A stretch of DNA of 64,000 bases from Coix lacryma-jobi var. lacryma-jobi (taxonomy: Eukaryota; Streptophyta; Magnoliopsida; Poales; Poaceae). Position numbers and translations under genes: made by a program. The stretch covers positions 120,089,131-120,153,130 of the forward strand of contig CM019825.1 of assembly GCA_009763385.1 (NCBI GenBank), given 5' to 3'. Below are positions 32,918 to 45,590 of this stretch, in pieces (the first letter of the stretch is position 1; each line of letters opens with the position of its first letter). The notes under the pieces were generated by a model. The model saw only the letters and a program-made list of their open reading frames with translations. It did not search any database and had not been told where the DNA came from.

Positions 32918-34752
32918 CACCTAGTACAAACTATATCGGTAACACACGCCTAACGAAGCTGGAGTCGGTGTAGAGCGTCGGCGAGTGAAGGCTCCTCCTT
33001 CACGGGCATCATCAAAGTTGTTGTAGCAGCGGGCGAAGACTCTGTCTTCGTCTCCTCATCCAAACTTGCGTATAGGAACGAGACTTCCTGATCCATCTAG
33101 CTTCCGCTACCGTCACAGTAGAAGTCGTCCACCTGACCATAATTTTCAGTACGTTTTGTACTGGCCACATTTTCCCATCCTATGCTTGCATTTGCTATGT
33201 GGTATGTGGAATGCAAGGGTAGAGCAAAAAGGAACCTATATATGGTTGTAGTTTTCCTATGCATGTAATTAATATCATATAAATATATTCATCAAGTTTT
33301 AATCCATATACCCGACCACATGGCCTTCCATTCGGTCGTCGATCGAACATCCGACCATACGGCCATCCATCCATCCATCCCATCCACACATTCAGACATA
33401 TCACCACTCTCGCACTCTCTAGGCTGCAAGGACGACTCCCACTCGTACCTTGCCTCAACGGCCAGCGTCGGACCTATCAACCCAGGGGGAGAAGAAGAAA
33501 GGACACCTCTCACTAAGTCCGGGAGACTCTGAGCACATAGTGTTGTCCATGACCATGGACACGGCTATACGTATAGATCGATCAACTCTGCAGAGCGTGT
33601 ACGCCTGGAACCACAGGTTAGCTATCCTCGACGATCTGGCTCGTCTAAGCTGATTCCGAACTTCCCCCTAATCCGCAACAATGCCATCCTACCACTCAGC
33701 CCTGGGGCACCCCGGTGGAAATCCACCGTAACACTGAGACTATGAGACGTGGATCCTGGCGTACCAAATAAAACACCATGTTGTCTTAGGAGGGTGTGGA
33801 TCTCCAGCCCTTACCTCCCTACACTTATCACCTTCCAGCCTAGCAGTAATGGCATCGTTTCGCCCAGGGGGTAGGAACGGTTCCCGCCCGTACAAGAACA
33901 AGTGGTGCACACGAAGGTACTATGGCCGGTGGCCCAGCGCAATAAGTCCTAAGGACTGGACAAGATATCTCCTCCTCGGGGCTTCCATTGCCCCCGTGCT
34001 GACATAGCACCTCTATCCCGGGGATTCGTCCCACGAAGACACTCCTCCCCAGGACCTCTTCTCAAGATCACAATGTACCCGCCACAGGTACTCCCCAAGG
34101 GATGCCTAGGTCACATCCCCTCGGCAAGACTCGTCACCGGACTCGTCGTTGATCCTGTCCAGTTGACTCAACCCTCACCACACACACCCAAGACACACGC
34201 CAAGATCTCCTCAAGTCATCATCCCGTTATCACGGCACCATGTGCCTTAGCCACCCACAAGCAAACATCCACCAAGCATCACATCACAGATATAATGCAT
34301 AGTAGAAGTGAGTGGTGAGTATGTAAAGTAAGAGGTGTCTAGCCTAACAGCGGGTGTGCAGGGGAAAGGGTTGCGTCAAGGTATAGGCTTCACAAGCAAT
34401 CTAACATGCAACCTATCACAGTTCATTTGCAAATAGTAAAGCGCTAGCAGCTACATTATTGCATGTCTAATAGGATTCTACGAGGTTGGATGGGCTGTGG
34501 CACCTGTTACGTTGTTAGTTCAAGATCTTCGATGTCCTCGTAGCCGTTCTCCTCGGGTCCTGGTGTCGTCCTCGGTCTCCACCAGCAGGTTTCGGTCCGA
34601 TCAAGGCTGCTCCCGACACAACTACCTTGCGAGACCGGCAAACAAGACAAAATAGCAATCAGAACACTGACACAACAACCAGACCCGAAAGACGCTAAGG
34701 ACACCAAACGGAGAAAGGACTTAGTCCTCGCGGAGCACATCCGATCCTCGGG
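32918..34752 (-). repeat. 5' LTR of element C, piece 2
   Basis: Begins with the CACCT duplication of D, then matches 12538-14367 of the other LTR with scattered substitutions. Cut by element E after TCGGG (34748-34752). Confidence 0.9.
34748..34752. repeat. Target-site duplication of element E, left copy
   Basis: TCGGG, repeated at 56859-56863. The empty site is intact in the other LTR of C at 14363-14367. Confidence 0.92.
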
Positions 34753-34798
34753 TGTTGACACTTACTAACGTCGCTACCAAGAGTAGAGATAAACTCTG

Positions 34799-34816
34799 TC
34801 CCCGGCAACGGCGCCA
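34799..34816 (-). other. Fossil PBS inside the 3' LTR of E
   Basis: The minus strand reads TGGCGCCGTTGCCGGGGA, identical to the functional PBS at 55454-55471, but lies inside the LTR. It is followed on the plus strand by the same spacer AGAAATGCT and TGTTG that mark the true LTR edge. Confidence 0.85.
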
Positions 34817-35710
34817 GAAATGCTTGTTGGTATAAATTAACGCACACTCTACTTTATCCGCAAGCGCACAGATAAGATCTACCGATGTAGCACTTCACCA
34901 GAGTAACCCAGTTTTAATATCGAACCCAAAGGAACGGATAGCATTAAGTCTTAAAGTCTATCCCCTGAGTAGCTAACAAGGATGGAGAATCTAGAAGTAT
35001 AGAGGGGATCACTAAGGCTATCTAATTCCAATTTAAGAGGGATATGTTTATATTATTCTTAGTGGGGAAGTTGCCATAAAAGGTCACAAACAGAGTATGA
35101 GTCTTTTATGCAAATGTATAATCCTACCGAGCCTACACATGGGTAAGTGGACTATAGAAGAATCAACAGAGCTATAAGAGTCACCCTTGCGAACAACCAC
35201 TACTACCGGCGTTATAGGAGGCATTTATGATGAGCTATCAAGTCTAAGCACCATGCTTACACTATCCAACTACTCTAACTCTAGAGAAACTTAGAATTAG
35301 AGTACTCAAAAGAGAGTCATAAACCTTAAGAATAATAAGAACAATGGCTCGAACTTAAATATAGACGTTGATTACCGAAACAATCGCTGAAACAAGTTGA
35401 TGATGAACTTGAATCCGCAGGTACAAGATGAAGAAGTTGATCCAACAGGTCGGAGCTCCTTCTTGATCTCTTCCTCTCTCTCTCTCTTCTAGTTCTAGTA
35501 TAAGACTAGGTTCGAAACCTAACTAGAGGGGTAACTAGTCTTCTACTTGATAGCTGGCTCTTGATTACAACTAGATGAACTAGATCTAATTCTAAATAAA
35601 CTAGAAGAGATTCATCTAGAGGGACCTCTACTTCTAATTGAAACCCTAGTTTCTGATGTGGAGATGAATAATGAAGATGGAGATGCCTGGAGAGGGGGGT
35701 CTGGGGCTGC

Positions 35711-35717
35711 TTATATA
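35711..35717 (-). promoter_or_regulatory. TATA box in 3' LTR of E
   Basis: TATATAA on the minus strand, repeated in the other LTR at 56440-56446. Confidence 0.55.
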
Positions 35718-36150
35718 GCCCTGAGGGATCAACCGCGGCCGTTAGATCAAACCGACTTCAGGGACGGTGGAGATGCATCCTAGGAGGCGGTGGAGGAAGC
35801 TTGCAGAAGACGGAAGCCAGCGGGCCTGGGGGGAGACCGGTCGGTCTTCTGGTGGGACCTGTCGGTCCCACCTGGCAGGGTTCCGCGGTGCCCGACCTCC
35901 TGGTGTCTTCTGGTGTCCTCTGGAGTCTTCTGGAAACTTCCTGACGTGGCGGTTGCGTTATCTCCCGTCGGTTTCCTTCTAGGGGAAGCAATCAGTGCTG
36001 GTTTCCTGGTTTAGTCCCTGCAGAATCACAATTCACCAAAACTCATGGAATATTGTCAGTTTCAAACCCTACAACTATGCTTTGTAATTCATTTAGTGTC
36101 ATTTCATGCAATAGTTGATGGTTAATTATGAGCATTAGTGAGCGTCAACA

Positions 36151-36166
36151 AGTTCCCCCAAGCTTA
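36151..36166 (-). other. Polypurine tract of element E
   Basis: The minus strand reads AAGCTTGGGGGAACT against the LTR. Related G tracts recur at about 37303-37312 and 37579-37588. Confidence 0.8.
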
Positions 36167-38460
36167 ACCTTTGCTAGTCCCGAGCAAAGCCAAACTCAAC
36201 GGTGGATCATGAGTTGTTGCAATATCTTCACTTCCAACAAGTACACAAGCATTCAAATAGAAGTTCTCATATGGAATAGGAAAAAGTATCATATTATTCA
36301 TCACGGGGCTTAGTACTTTACCTTGAATCCTGAGTAATTGAAAGATAGAATGATCAAATCAAGCATTATGTCTCTAGTTATTTCACTTCACCATTATCCC
36401 AGAGTTTTTATGAATTTTCAAAAAGATTAAAAACATATGTTGTCAAATTAAACAATGGATCCAAAGAGAAAGTCAACCATACCATTGAATCAAGAAGTGC
36501 ATGTGTATGGAAAATAGAGTCGGATGCTCTTTTGAAATATATCACTCCCTTTTGTTTATCAGAGACACATGGCTATCAGGCTAATTCTACTGACGGGCAC
36601 GTGCCCATTTTTTTCTGATATTCTCTCTTTTTTTTCTTTTTTTTCGAGGTTCCGGACACTTGTCCCTTTTTATTTCCTCGGGATCTATCTTTTTGAGGTT
36701 TCGGACACTTGTCCCTTTTTATTTCCCCGGTTTTTCTTTTCTTTTCTTTCTCTCATTTTTTTAATAGCCACATGCTTCCAACAAACTTTTGAGAGGATAA
36801 CAATAGATAATCATGAGCATTTATGCGGAAGATGGATGAAATGTGTAAGTGATCTCAATTCAATAGCATGATAACTTCTCATAGGGTCAACAAAGCTTAA
36901 TTCAACTCAATGCAATTACTAGTCATATTTATATTGAGAAATCTCCGGAACTACAGTGTTGTTTTAGAACAAGATAATAGCAACTCAGATCCCTAGACTC
37001 TGGATCAAGCATTTGCTACCCATATATTTAATTTCATTTTTAAGCATCATTATTAATCAGGAGAACTCATGCTTTGAAAGCTAGGTACTTGAAAGAAGTT
37101 AGGTAGAGCAACTATTCATCATTTCCATGCAAAAGATTAGAGAGAGGGTTCTTCTTTAGTCATCAACTTCTTAAAACAAACTAGACACACTATTTTATTT
37201 ATTTAATCTAACACACTTTAAGATATAATATAAAAGCCAATAATAATAGTAGTAGTAATAATAATAAAGACATACCTGAATCGCGAAGATAACGGGGGTG
37301 CGTCTCCCCCAAGTTGTTTCCCTTAATAGTGTTGAGCCTTCATGTGCTCATATATTTTTGTCTCTTTTTTTAATTAATGGTGAGCCTTCATCTGCCCACA
37401 TATATTTTTTTTTGTTCTTTTCTTTTTAAGGGTGAGCCTTCATGTGTTCACATATTTTTGGTGTTTTCATTTTTAAGAGTGAACCTTCATGTGCTCACAT
37501 ATTTTTGGTGTTTTGAATTTGTTTATAGAATGAAAAACTTAAGAGGATAAAGATACTTACGTGGATACATGGGGTGCCTTCCCCCAAGCTGAATGTTGAC
37601 GTAGTCGTTCGATCTTGTAATGTAGCAGACTGACAGTGGATATGTCCTTCCTCTATTAGAGCTTTGATTGAGGTTGATGGTTGTTGAAACATTGCTCCAG
37701 TAGTGGATGGTACATTCACTTGCTCGTCAGCTTTTCTTGGCCTTTTAAATCCTATGAAACTTAAATAGACAACAAAACTTGTGGAACAAATTAAGCGTTA
37801 GTGGTTGGCCACTCAAACCTTAGTTGTCTAGAATTTCAGTAAGATCTCTTTCTCAATATTTTTGTATTTTATATTTTTATGATGCAAGAGAAAATGCACA
37901 AGATGAATGCATGCATATTTATTTTTATTATTATTTATTTTTATGCCACCACGGTGAACATTCCTGTGGGTTTTTACACGCCATAGAATTATTCACATGG
38001 GGCTTTATGATGCAGTGAAATATTTTTATTTTGTTTTCTAATGTAATGCAGAAATTAAAATGTTTGTGAATTAAATATGATGATGTAAGAAGTGATTATG
38101 GATTAAATATGAGAATTATGCATTAAAGTAAATATAAAGATAACTACCGATTTTTACCTTTTGGCAAAGGTTCGGATATTTAGGTCCGACAAACCGGACC
38201 TTCCCTTGGTTTAGACCTCCCAAGGTATGCCAGACGTTTGGAAAGTTGTTATTGGTTGTACTTCTGAGGTGCAGACTTTTTCTTTCATACTTTCTTGGTC
38301 TGAGTCTTCACTTCCTGTGGTTCACTGTCTTGAGGTTTCTCTCCTTTCTTTTCTGGGATAGTGTCGATAACTTCTTCTTCATGATTGACCTCTCTATTCT
38401 TGATAGTTTGTCTTCTTTGGCTTGAGAGCGGCGTCTTTCACTTCTATTCTTCTTAGGTGC
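36167..38460 (-). other. Element E 3' non-coding region
   Basis: No recognisable gene. Contents are: two copies of GGACACTTGTCCCTTTTTATTT (36655-36730), poly-T runs, a four-copy imperfect tandem repeat built on GAGCCTTCATGTGCTCACAT (37332-37520), and two internal polypurine-like tracts followed on the minus strand by splice-donor-like GTATGT (37271-37276) and GTAAGT (37556-37561). The 75-codon minus ORF at 37495-37719 is flanked by splice-like signals but has no known motif. Confidence 0.6.
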
Positions 38461-38469
38461 TTCATTGGG

Positions 38470-38600
38470 CATGTAGTTGATGAAGTTGCATCGTGCCTTT
38501 TCTCCAGGAAAGTGAAAATGGATTTCCTCTTGTAGATGATTGTACTTGTAGCGTAGAGGAATGGTCTTCCTAGGATGAGGTGGACATCATCATCTTCTCA
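38470..38600 (-). pseudogene. Athila-like protease relic 1 in element E
   Basis: The minus strand carries I-L-G-R-P-F-L at 38556-38576, followed by a decayed H/F-rich stretch and F-L-E-K-R, like the retropepsin end of Athila Gag-Pro. No open frame of useful length survives. The catalytic DSG was not found. Confidence 0.55.
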
Positions 38601-39959
38601 TGTCGAGGATCAAGAAGTCTGTGGGGACTTCATGACCTCTAATTCTGACTACGACATCTTCCATCATTCCTTCTTGTTTATGCCTCTTGATATGGTGTCA
38701 CTCATGTCATTTGTTCGTCCAACAGTTTGAAGTGAAGCGTTAATTGTGGACGCTGGCAGTATCTTGCTCAGTGTGCATGTTCTTGTAGATCTAGGACCTT
38801 CACTCTGTAGAATTTGGGAGTGACTTCTCCATGTTTTGCTCAAGAGTGTGTCCTGCTCATAAAGACAAGGTAGAGATCAAGTGCATAGGCTCTGTTGGTG
38901 GAAAAACACCAACAGAACCAAAAGTTTTGTTTATTCCTCTTTAACCTTAGGCACATTGCACAAGACAAACTTGTTGTTTATGTGTTCTATTCAAACTTAA
39001 CATGAGTGATAGGATCAGAGGATGAGCATGAAAGTAGCATCTTAAAATATTTAACAAATCAAATTACTTAACACAAGGAAGGATAATCTATGCATAAAGT
39101 GTTGATCTTTTTATAATTGAGATATATCATCTTCCAAAGGTTTAGATGCACAACATTTTAGCTCATTTAGTTAAGACAGTGAGATTTAAGAGAGTAAAGC
39201 TAGGAACAAAGATCAAAGGACTAAATATGTAGAGTTGATTAGGTTGGATCAAGTGAGGTGCAACTTAAACATGTTTAGTTCTTTATTTATGTTCATACTA
39301 GAATCAAGAAGAAGCTTTTTAAAGTGATGGTTACTTACCTTGAAATGTTACTTTGTGATTGAAGCGTGATGTGTCGAACCACCTTGTGGAAGCTTCTCTT
39401 GTCTAGCTGGTTGTAGTTCATGAATGGCTTGTCTTCACTTGTTTGTCTCACAGTGTGCTTGAGAGGAGGAAGATCACAGTGGAATCATCTTTATAGGTAT
39501 CGACTTTCCTTCTCTTGTGTCGACTTATCAGTGAAGGCACATTGTTCCTCGAGTATGCTGACTAGGATCCCCTCTCTTTCTTGTATTAATTCTGTACTAT
39601 GAGGATGTGGGGACAGTTCCTCATTCTTCTCTTGTCAACCTTTCTTGTTTTCCTTTAATCATTGGGTTGACAAGAGACTTGAAATTAGAGCTGCTACTCG
39701 AGTGCCTTTATGAAAGTCTTTTGTCTTGTAATGTCACAACTGAGACTTGTCCTCTCAACAGTGTCTAGATGATGGAGATCTTATCGACTGTTCTTCTTGA
39801 TTTGCTAACTTAGGTAATCTCTTCATCTTCTAACTCTTGTGGTGCAGTGGCTTCATCCTTCATGATGCCCTCCTCAATTCTTGGTAGTTGGCTCTCCCTT
39901 CGAGGTCTTCTCTTGGTTCCCTTTGGCTACTCATAAGTAATGTAGATGTTAAAGATGCA
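38601..39959 (-). other. Element E interior, no recognisable gene
   Basis: About 1.36 kb between the two protease relics. Only short ORFs, none with known residues. Words from the protease-relic neighbourhoods recur in decayed form, so it may derive from a duplicated gag-protease segment. Confidence 0.45.
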
Positions 39960-40060
39960 GCGAAAGATCCAAAAGTTGACTTTTCTAGGTCCGGCAAAGA
40001 TGATAACATTGATGGTGTTCAAGAACGATCTTCCAAGAATGAGTGGTGGATCATATTCTT
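39960..40060 (-). pseudogene. Athila-like protease relic 2 in element E
   Basis: The minus strand reads I-L-G-R-S-F-L-N-T-I starting from 40040 and continues V-I-I-F-A-G. This is a second copy of the same retropepsin end as at 38556-38576. Two copies in one element indicate internal duplication or nested decay. No open frame remains around it. Confidence 0.5.
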
Positions 40061-41514
40061 CTTCTTGACTCGGATAGCATCTAGTGGTTTGTATTGATCA
40101 AAGTAGTGGGTAGGAGATTAATATGAGTGGTTTTTCTCCTTCCTCCCTTTGATTGTGAAACACATCTAGACAACAGAATTGTCTCTCCCAGACTGGCTTG
40201 TGATGTAGATGGACTCCCAACAACATGTTCATGTGTTTGACTTGTAGATCTTGCTATTGTTGTAGTGGTACCATCTTGTCTCCCAAGCTAGCTCTTGATT
40301 AGAAAAGAGGATAACTTCCCACTTCTTGTCTTGATGTCTTGGACAATGATGATTGCAGGCATAGGTTGTCTCATACGAGGTAAGTTGCATCTTGTTTGTC
40401 ATCAGCGCCCAAGCAAGACTCAAAGCTAGGCTAGCACCATTTGTGATCTGAGAGTAGGTTTGTGTGTCTATGGTTTGGGTTTTGGATCTTCAGTGTTCAG
40501 ACCAAACCTTGGATGAACAAAATCTCTCTCCTGCATAACGTTAGTGGATATATACCCGAAGGATTGCAAGAATTTAAAGCATGGGTTGTTGTCCACAACA
40601 TATGTATTTTGCATCTATGCTAATAAAAAGATGTTTTGAGGATTACTTTAGCATAGACTAGTATTTCATGTGTCGGCTGCACTTTAACATGATTCAAGGC
40701 AAAAGATATCTTGCAGTAGAAGACAAAACAAATAGACTTTGATACTCACAGTTCTTTCATCTATGATGAACGAGCTGAGTCTTCATTGTGCAAGAGTTGT
40801 TGAAGTTCATTATACGCCTTGCTTCATCTCCGGTGTGAGTTCATCTCAGGACTTTCCCAAATTGATATTGAAAGTTTCCCTGCAGGGGTTAGTCCAACAA
40901 AATATCCAAAATCTACTATAGCATACTATCAGTTCAGAAATCAACCTAGACACCACGTCTAATTTGATCTAGGAAGGCATTTTAACCTAAGCACCATACT
41001 TAATTTAAAAGCCTTTAGAGGTAAAATCAGCACACCTTTTAGCTCAAGAATAAAACCAGACACCATGTCTTACTTTAATTCATGAAAACAGTTAAACTAA
41101 GCTCCATGCCTAATTTAAAAGGTGTATGATAATACTTCAAAACTAAAGAATATACTATAGCAAATAAAGATAACATGAAAGCATTGTAGAGATTTATTCA
41201 GATGGTGATGAAAGAGTATGATTAGTATATGAGCATATCCTAAAGGTAGGGACAACCAACATAGCAACATGGCAAGAAATATTCTTAGAAAGCTTATTTC
41301 CCAAGCTTGGATTTTGCACAAATCAAGATTGGATGAATGTAATTCAATGTTGCATATGATGATTGATGGGACATACCTTGTGTTTGTTGTTCCTTCGTTC
41401 TTTTCTGCTCCAGACCTAGAAAGGTTAGTGACAAGAATATCCGAAGGAATATTTTCACAATTATATTTTTATACTCATGACAAGGACAGTGCAGCAGAAA
41501 GATAGGCAAAGCTA
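40061..41514 (-). other. Element E interior near the F insertion, no recognisable gene
   Basis: AT-rich. Contains loose direct repeats built on CACCATGTCTTA and AGCACCATACTTAATTTAAAAG (about 40945-41125). No motif-bearing ORF on either strand. Confidence 0.5.
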
Positions 41515-41519
41515 ATAAC
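41515..41519. repeat. Target-site duplication of element F, left copy
   Basis: ATAAC, repeated at 55258-55262. Confidence 0.93.
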
Positions 41520-44500
41520 TGTGGCAGAACCTCCTGAATTAAGTGGCCCACATGCACCCATCATTGGCCTAAAGACCTCTGATTGGCGTGCATGAGTTCC
41601 AAATGACTCAAGAGATCTGTCGGGTGTCCTCGGGAAACCCGAATCATCCACGTTACATTCTTTTCAGGACTTCCCTCATCAAGCATCACAGTATTACAAC
41701 AATTTTATAGATAAGATAAATCAGAGTAAAGCGGAAAGATTATATAACATAGATCGAAGCTTAGATTTTAAAGGTTACAACCCATAATTACTTATTACAT
41801 AAAAGGTTCGGAACTTCATAATACATATACCACACAAATTTTTGTTACTTGCCCAAGGTCAAACATCAGAGTCATTATCACTCTCCTTCACAAGAGTGAA
41901 GAAACATTGACCACCAAAGGGATGATCAATGAACTCACATGCAACAAAGGTTAACAAACCCTGAGTACAAAAGTACTCAACAAGACTTAACCGTCTAGAA
42001 AAGAGGAGAAGACTCAGGTATGAAGGCTATAGGAATTCAAGGTAAGGCTTTAGCAAGATCAAAACATTTCTTTTGCATAAAAGCTTACTAAAAGTAAAGC
42101 CTATTTTCAAGTTTTAACTCAAGATTAAACTTTATAACTATCCAAAGATTCTCAAACCTTTATAAGCATACTACATCTTTCGTTCTCATCTCATCAAGAT
42201 TCCATTCATTACTACGGTGTGGGTCAGTGGATTGAGGTTCCATATCCGAGGAAACACGGCGATTCGAATCGATTAAACCCAGCTGGGGATTTAGTACCAC
42301 ACGACATATGTAGAACTTAATCTTGCATACGTCAACCCTATCTATAGATCCTCCCATACAAGACCGGGTTCGCGCCACCCGAGAGTACAGTACACCTTGA
42401 ACCCGACTATCTCATAGCCCCGAGGGTACACGCTACTCCTGCCATCTCTCCACTCCCAGTGCGCGATTAGCCGTTCTCAAGTATCGGAATAGCTATAGAC
42501 GAGGCTTACCACCGCATGTGGGCTGTACTCAAGGGTCTCAATCACAGCAGGCCAACAACGATAAGGTCCTACGTTGAGTAACACTACAACAAGACTCCAT
42601 TCTTGATGTAAGTTACTATTGTTATTATATTATCTCAAGATTCATGATTTCCATAACATAGCAACCATTTTTAAAAGCACCTACTATACTGAAGTAGTAA
42701 AGCATGGCTAAGCATACTAAGCATTTTCATAAAACGGTTATCAAGGTTAAGTATTGGAATCATCAAGGTTGGTAATGCATCAAATAGGGTTCACTCAACT
42801 CCTATTCACTTAATGCATCATATTAACTCAAGTGATATAAATAACTTTATCAAAATACAAGGATAGGTTTAATGTCCGGGGCTTGCCTTGAAGATCAGCG
42901 AAGTCCGGCGATTCAGAAGAAACAGAAGGATCCGCACACTCAGAAGGAATCCACTGAGGATTAGGCTCTTCGGAAGCGAGATCTACACGTAACAGTGTAT
43001 ATGCATGATCAATGGGATGCTTATGATATGAGCATGGTAAAGATGGAAATTTTCTAAGCTGTAGACATTTATTCATACAATCTTTTATCACGGTAAAGTT
43101 GCAAATCAACAAAACCAAACTAGCTATTAAACTACATATTATTACTTAAACAAATTTTATTATCTCTATTAAGCAAAGCAAGGTTAGGTAACTAACAAGC
43201 AACAAAAGGTCATTAGCATAAAGGAATCCATAACCAGAGAGCAAATCTTGCTAGTTTTCCACTGGTTGTCAAACAATTCCAAAAGTCACACAAATCTACA
43301 GGGATCAACTATTTCTATTTATTTTATTAATCATTTTAATTAGCCTTTTATTTATACACCAAGCATACTTTGTCAAACAGAGATGAAATTAAACATGAAG
43401 GTGTATATCAGTGATATCAACTCCCATGTCAAATTTCATGATTTTCGGATAACCACAGAAAATCACATAATTCATCAAAGTTGCATTTATTAATTAAAGC
43501 ACAGATTTTATTGGCATAGTAAAAATGCTCCAAACACAAGTTTCATAATTTTTATATTAGCACAGACATGCTAGCATCCCTCATGTCAAATTTCATAATT
43601 AACAGAGCTATAGATTAATTATAGCAAAAAGAACAAAACTAGCTACTGTGCATAAAGCCAGAAAAAGAAAAACTTGAATCTAGCCCAAACTGGGCTTTCG
43701 GCCCAGCCCAGCGCGACCCGCCACGTGCGAAAGCCGGCCCAGCCTGGCTACGCCCGCGCGCCCTGGCAACTTTGCAGAAAAACCCTTTGGCTTCTAGGAA
43801 ACTAACCCGCAGTCCACAGCGCTATTCACATGAGTCTATGACTTTCCATCTAACACCCTGGACTTTCTTGCCTTCGCAGCGACGAGGTCCCCGACCATGG
43901 CTCGGCGCACACGGTGGCGCACAGAGCGGCGGCGCGACTTACGCCGGCCATCTCCGGCCAGTAGAGACCTAACGAACGCGAGCATCGTCACCGACGAGTC
44001 ACCCGCGGCCGATTGAGCCCCTAACCCTAAACTCTACTGCTCCGGCGAGGCTGGCCACGCACGGCGGCGGATTGGATCTCGGCACGGCCGTTCCGGCGAA
44101 CCTAGGCCAGTAGCAAGCGAGCGGAGAGGTTAGACAGGACCAGTGGCTCACCCTGGTGCTGATGGTGTAGCTGGTTTGGGCGGAGGTTGCACGGAGAGAA
44201 GGTGTCCACGGAGCAGTGGTTTGCGGCGGCGAGCTCCGGCGAAGATGACGTCGTTCCGGCGAGACCTAAGCACCAAACAAAGAACCATCGAGCCGATGAG
44301 TGCTCTGGGATCAAGATGAAACAAAGACAAGAGAAAGAAAGAGTGGAGAAGTGCTCGGTTGGTCGGACCAAGTCGAGATCGAGCTCGGCGGCGTTTTCTG
44401 CCCGGCGGGAAGAAGAACGGCGAGGACGAGCGCTCTGGTGTGTTAGAGATGGAGAGGAAAGGTCCGGGAGGTGCGCAAGGAAGTGAAGTACTTATAGACG

Positions 44501-45451
44501 CGGTGAATTTGGATGAGATTGACTAGAGACGGAGAATTGTGGATTGGGATCAAGATGGTGCCCGTCGGTGCCATGGTGGCAAACGCCGACGATGAGCGAA
44601 GAAGGAGGCGCCACGACGCGAGAGAGCTTGCCAGCAGCTGCTTAACCTAGCCACGAACACAGTCGCGTGCTTGTTCGGGAGAGATCGACGTCAGACGCGC
44701 GGGCTGGAGCGATCAAAAGATCGCCTCCCTGCCGCCATGAACAGGGGCAAGAACTTATCCCCCCCTTTTCCATTCTACCCTTTTCAAATTTGAAATTACT
44801 TTAGATTTTCGAATAGAAGTTGAAAATATGCCAAAATATCAAATGCTCAGAATTTCAAACTGAACACCTTTTATTTTTGCAACCTACCCAAAATTTGCTT
44901 AGATTTTGAATTAGAGTTTGAAATGCAAAAGGGGACAAAAAGGGTAAAAGAGAACTTTCACAATTACTATTGATTTCACATGAACACTTGAAAAACTTTA
45001 CACATCAAAGTTGTTCCTTATCAGAAATAGAGCAACTTTGCTTTTTGAAGCATACCCAAATTCTTTTTAGATTTTGATTTATAGAAAAGGGGATAAAATG
45101 GAATTTTGAATTTATTTAAACTATTTAATTGAATTTTAACCAAATCTGATTTATACCTCAATGATGACTTGAATCAAGGTCCAAATACACCTTTGAGACA
45201 TAAAACCAAAGTTTGATCCAAAATTCACTACTATAAGAAATTACCATTATACCCCTAAAGACATACAAGCACTATTCACCATTATGAAAGCATAAACTAG
45301 GGTTTAACTTAAGCACTTTTTATCAACTAAGCACAAGCATAAAATAATAAACTTGTTTTAGTGAATGCATAACCAGGTTATCACTCAAATGAAATGCCAG
45401 TGCATATGATGACATGTCAGGTTTTAGTTTGCTTAACACCAGAGTGTTACA
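41520..45451 (-). repeat. 3' LTR of element F
   Basis: Partner of 51324-55257. On the minus strand a TATA box (CTATAAGTA, 44489-44497) splits it into ~0.95 kb U3 and ~2.9 kb R-U5. A GC-rich belt lies at about 43680-44740. Small ORFs occur in both LTR copies but have no known motif and are read as non-coding. Confidence 0.93.
44489..44497 (-). promoter_or_regulatory. TATA box in 3' LTR of F
   Basis: CTATAAGTA on the minus strand, conserved at 54294-54302 in the 5' LTR. Confidence 0.6.
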
Positions 45452-45466
45452 ACTCTTTCCCCCTTA
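45452..45466 (-). other. Polypurine tract of element F
   Basis: The minus strand reads TTTAAGGGGGAAAGAGT against the LTR start TGTAACAC. Confidence 0.85.
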
Positions 45467-45470
45467 AAGA

Positions 45471-45488
45471 AATCTCGTCCCGAGATTT
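45471..45488 (-). other. Hairpin upstream of the polypurine tract of F
   Basis: The plus strand reads AATCTCGTCCCGAGATT, arms AATCTCG/CGAGATT, five bases upstream of the tract. Same motif and place as in element C. Confidence 0.8.
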
Positions 45489-45590
45489 GACCTGTAGGCT
45501 AACTAATGGAAAAGGAAATGTGTCACGCACTTCCATTACTAACCTTTACATAAAGTAGGGGATAGGTCATCATATAACAGATTATAAGGA

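Larger units (their letters stand above)
34753..36150 (-). repeat. 3' LTR of element E
   Basis: Matches 55480-56858, with a 21-base segment near 35845-35875 missing from the partner. The TATA-like TATATAA (35711-35717, minus) is the probable promoter. Includes the fossil PBS at 34799-34816. Confidence 0.9.

Noticed and set aside
44187..44486. 99-codon ORF present in both LTRs of F
   Set aside because: Conserved only because the LTRs are nearly identical. No motif; it overlaps the promoter region on the opposite strand.
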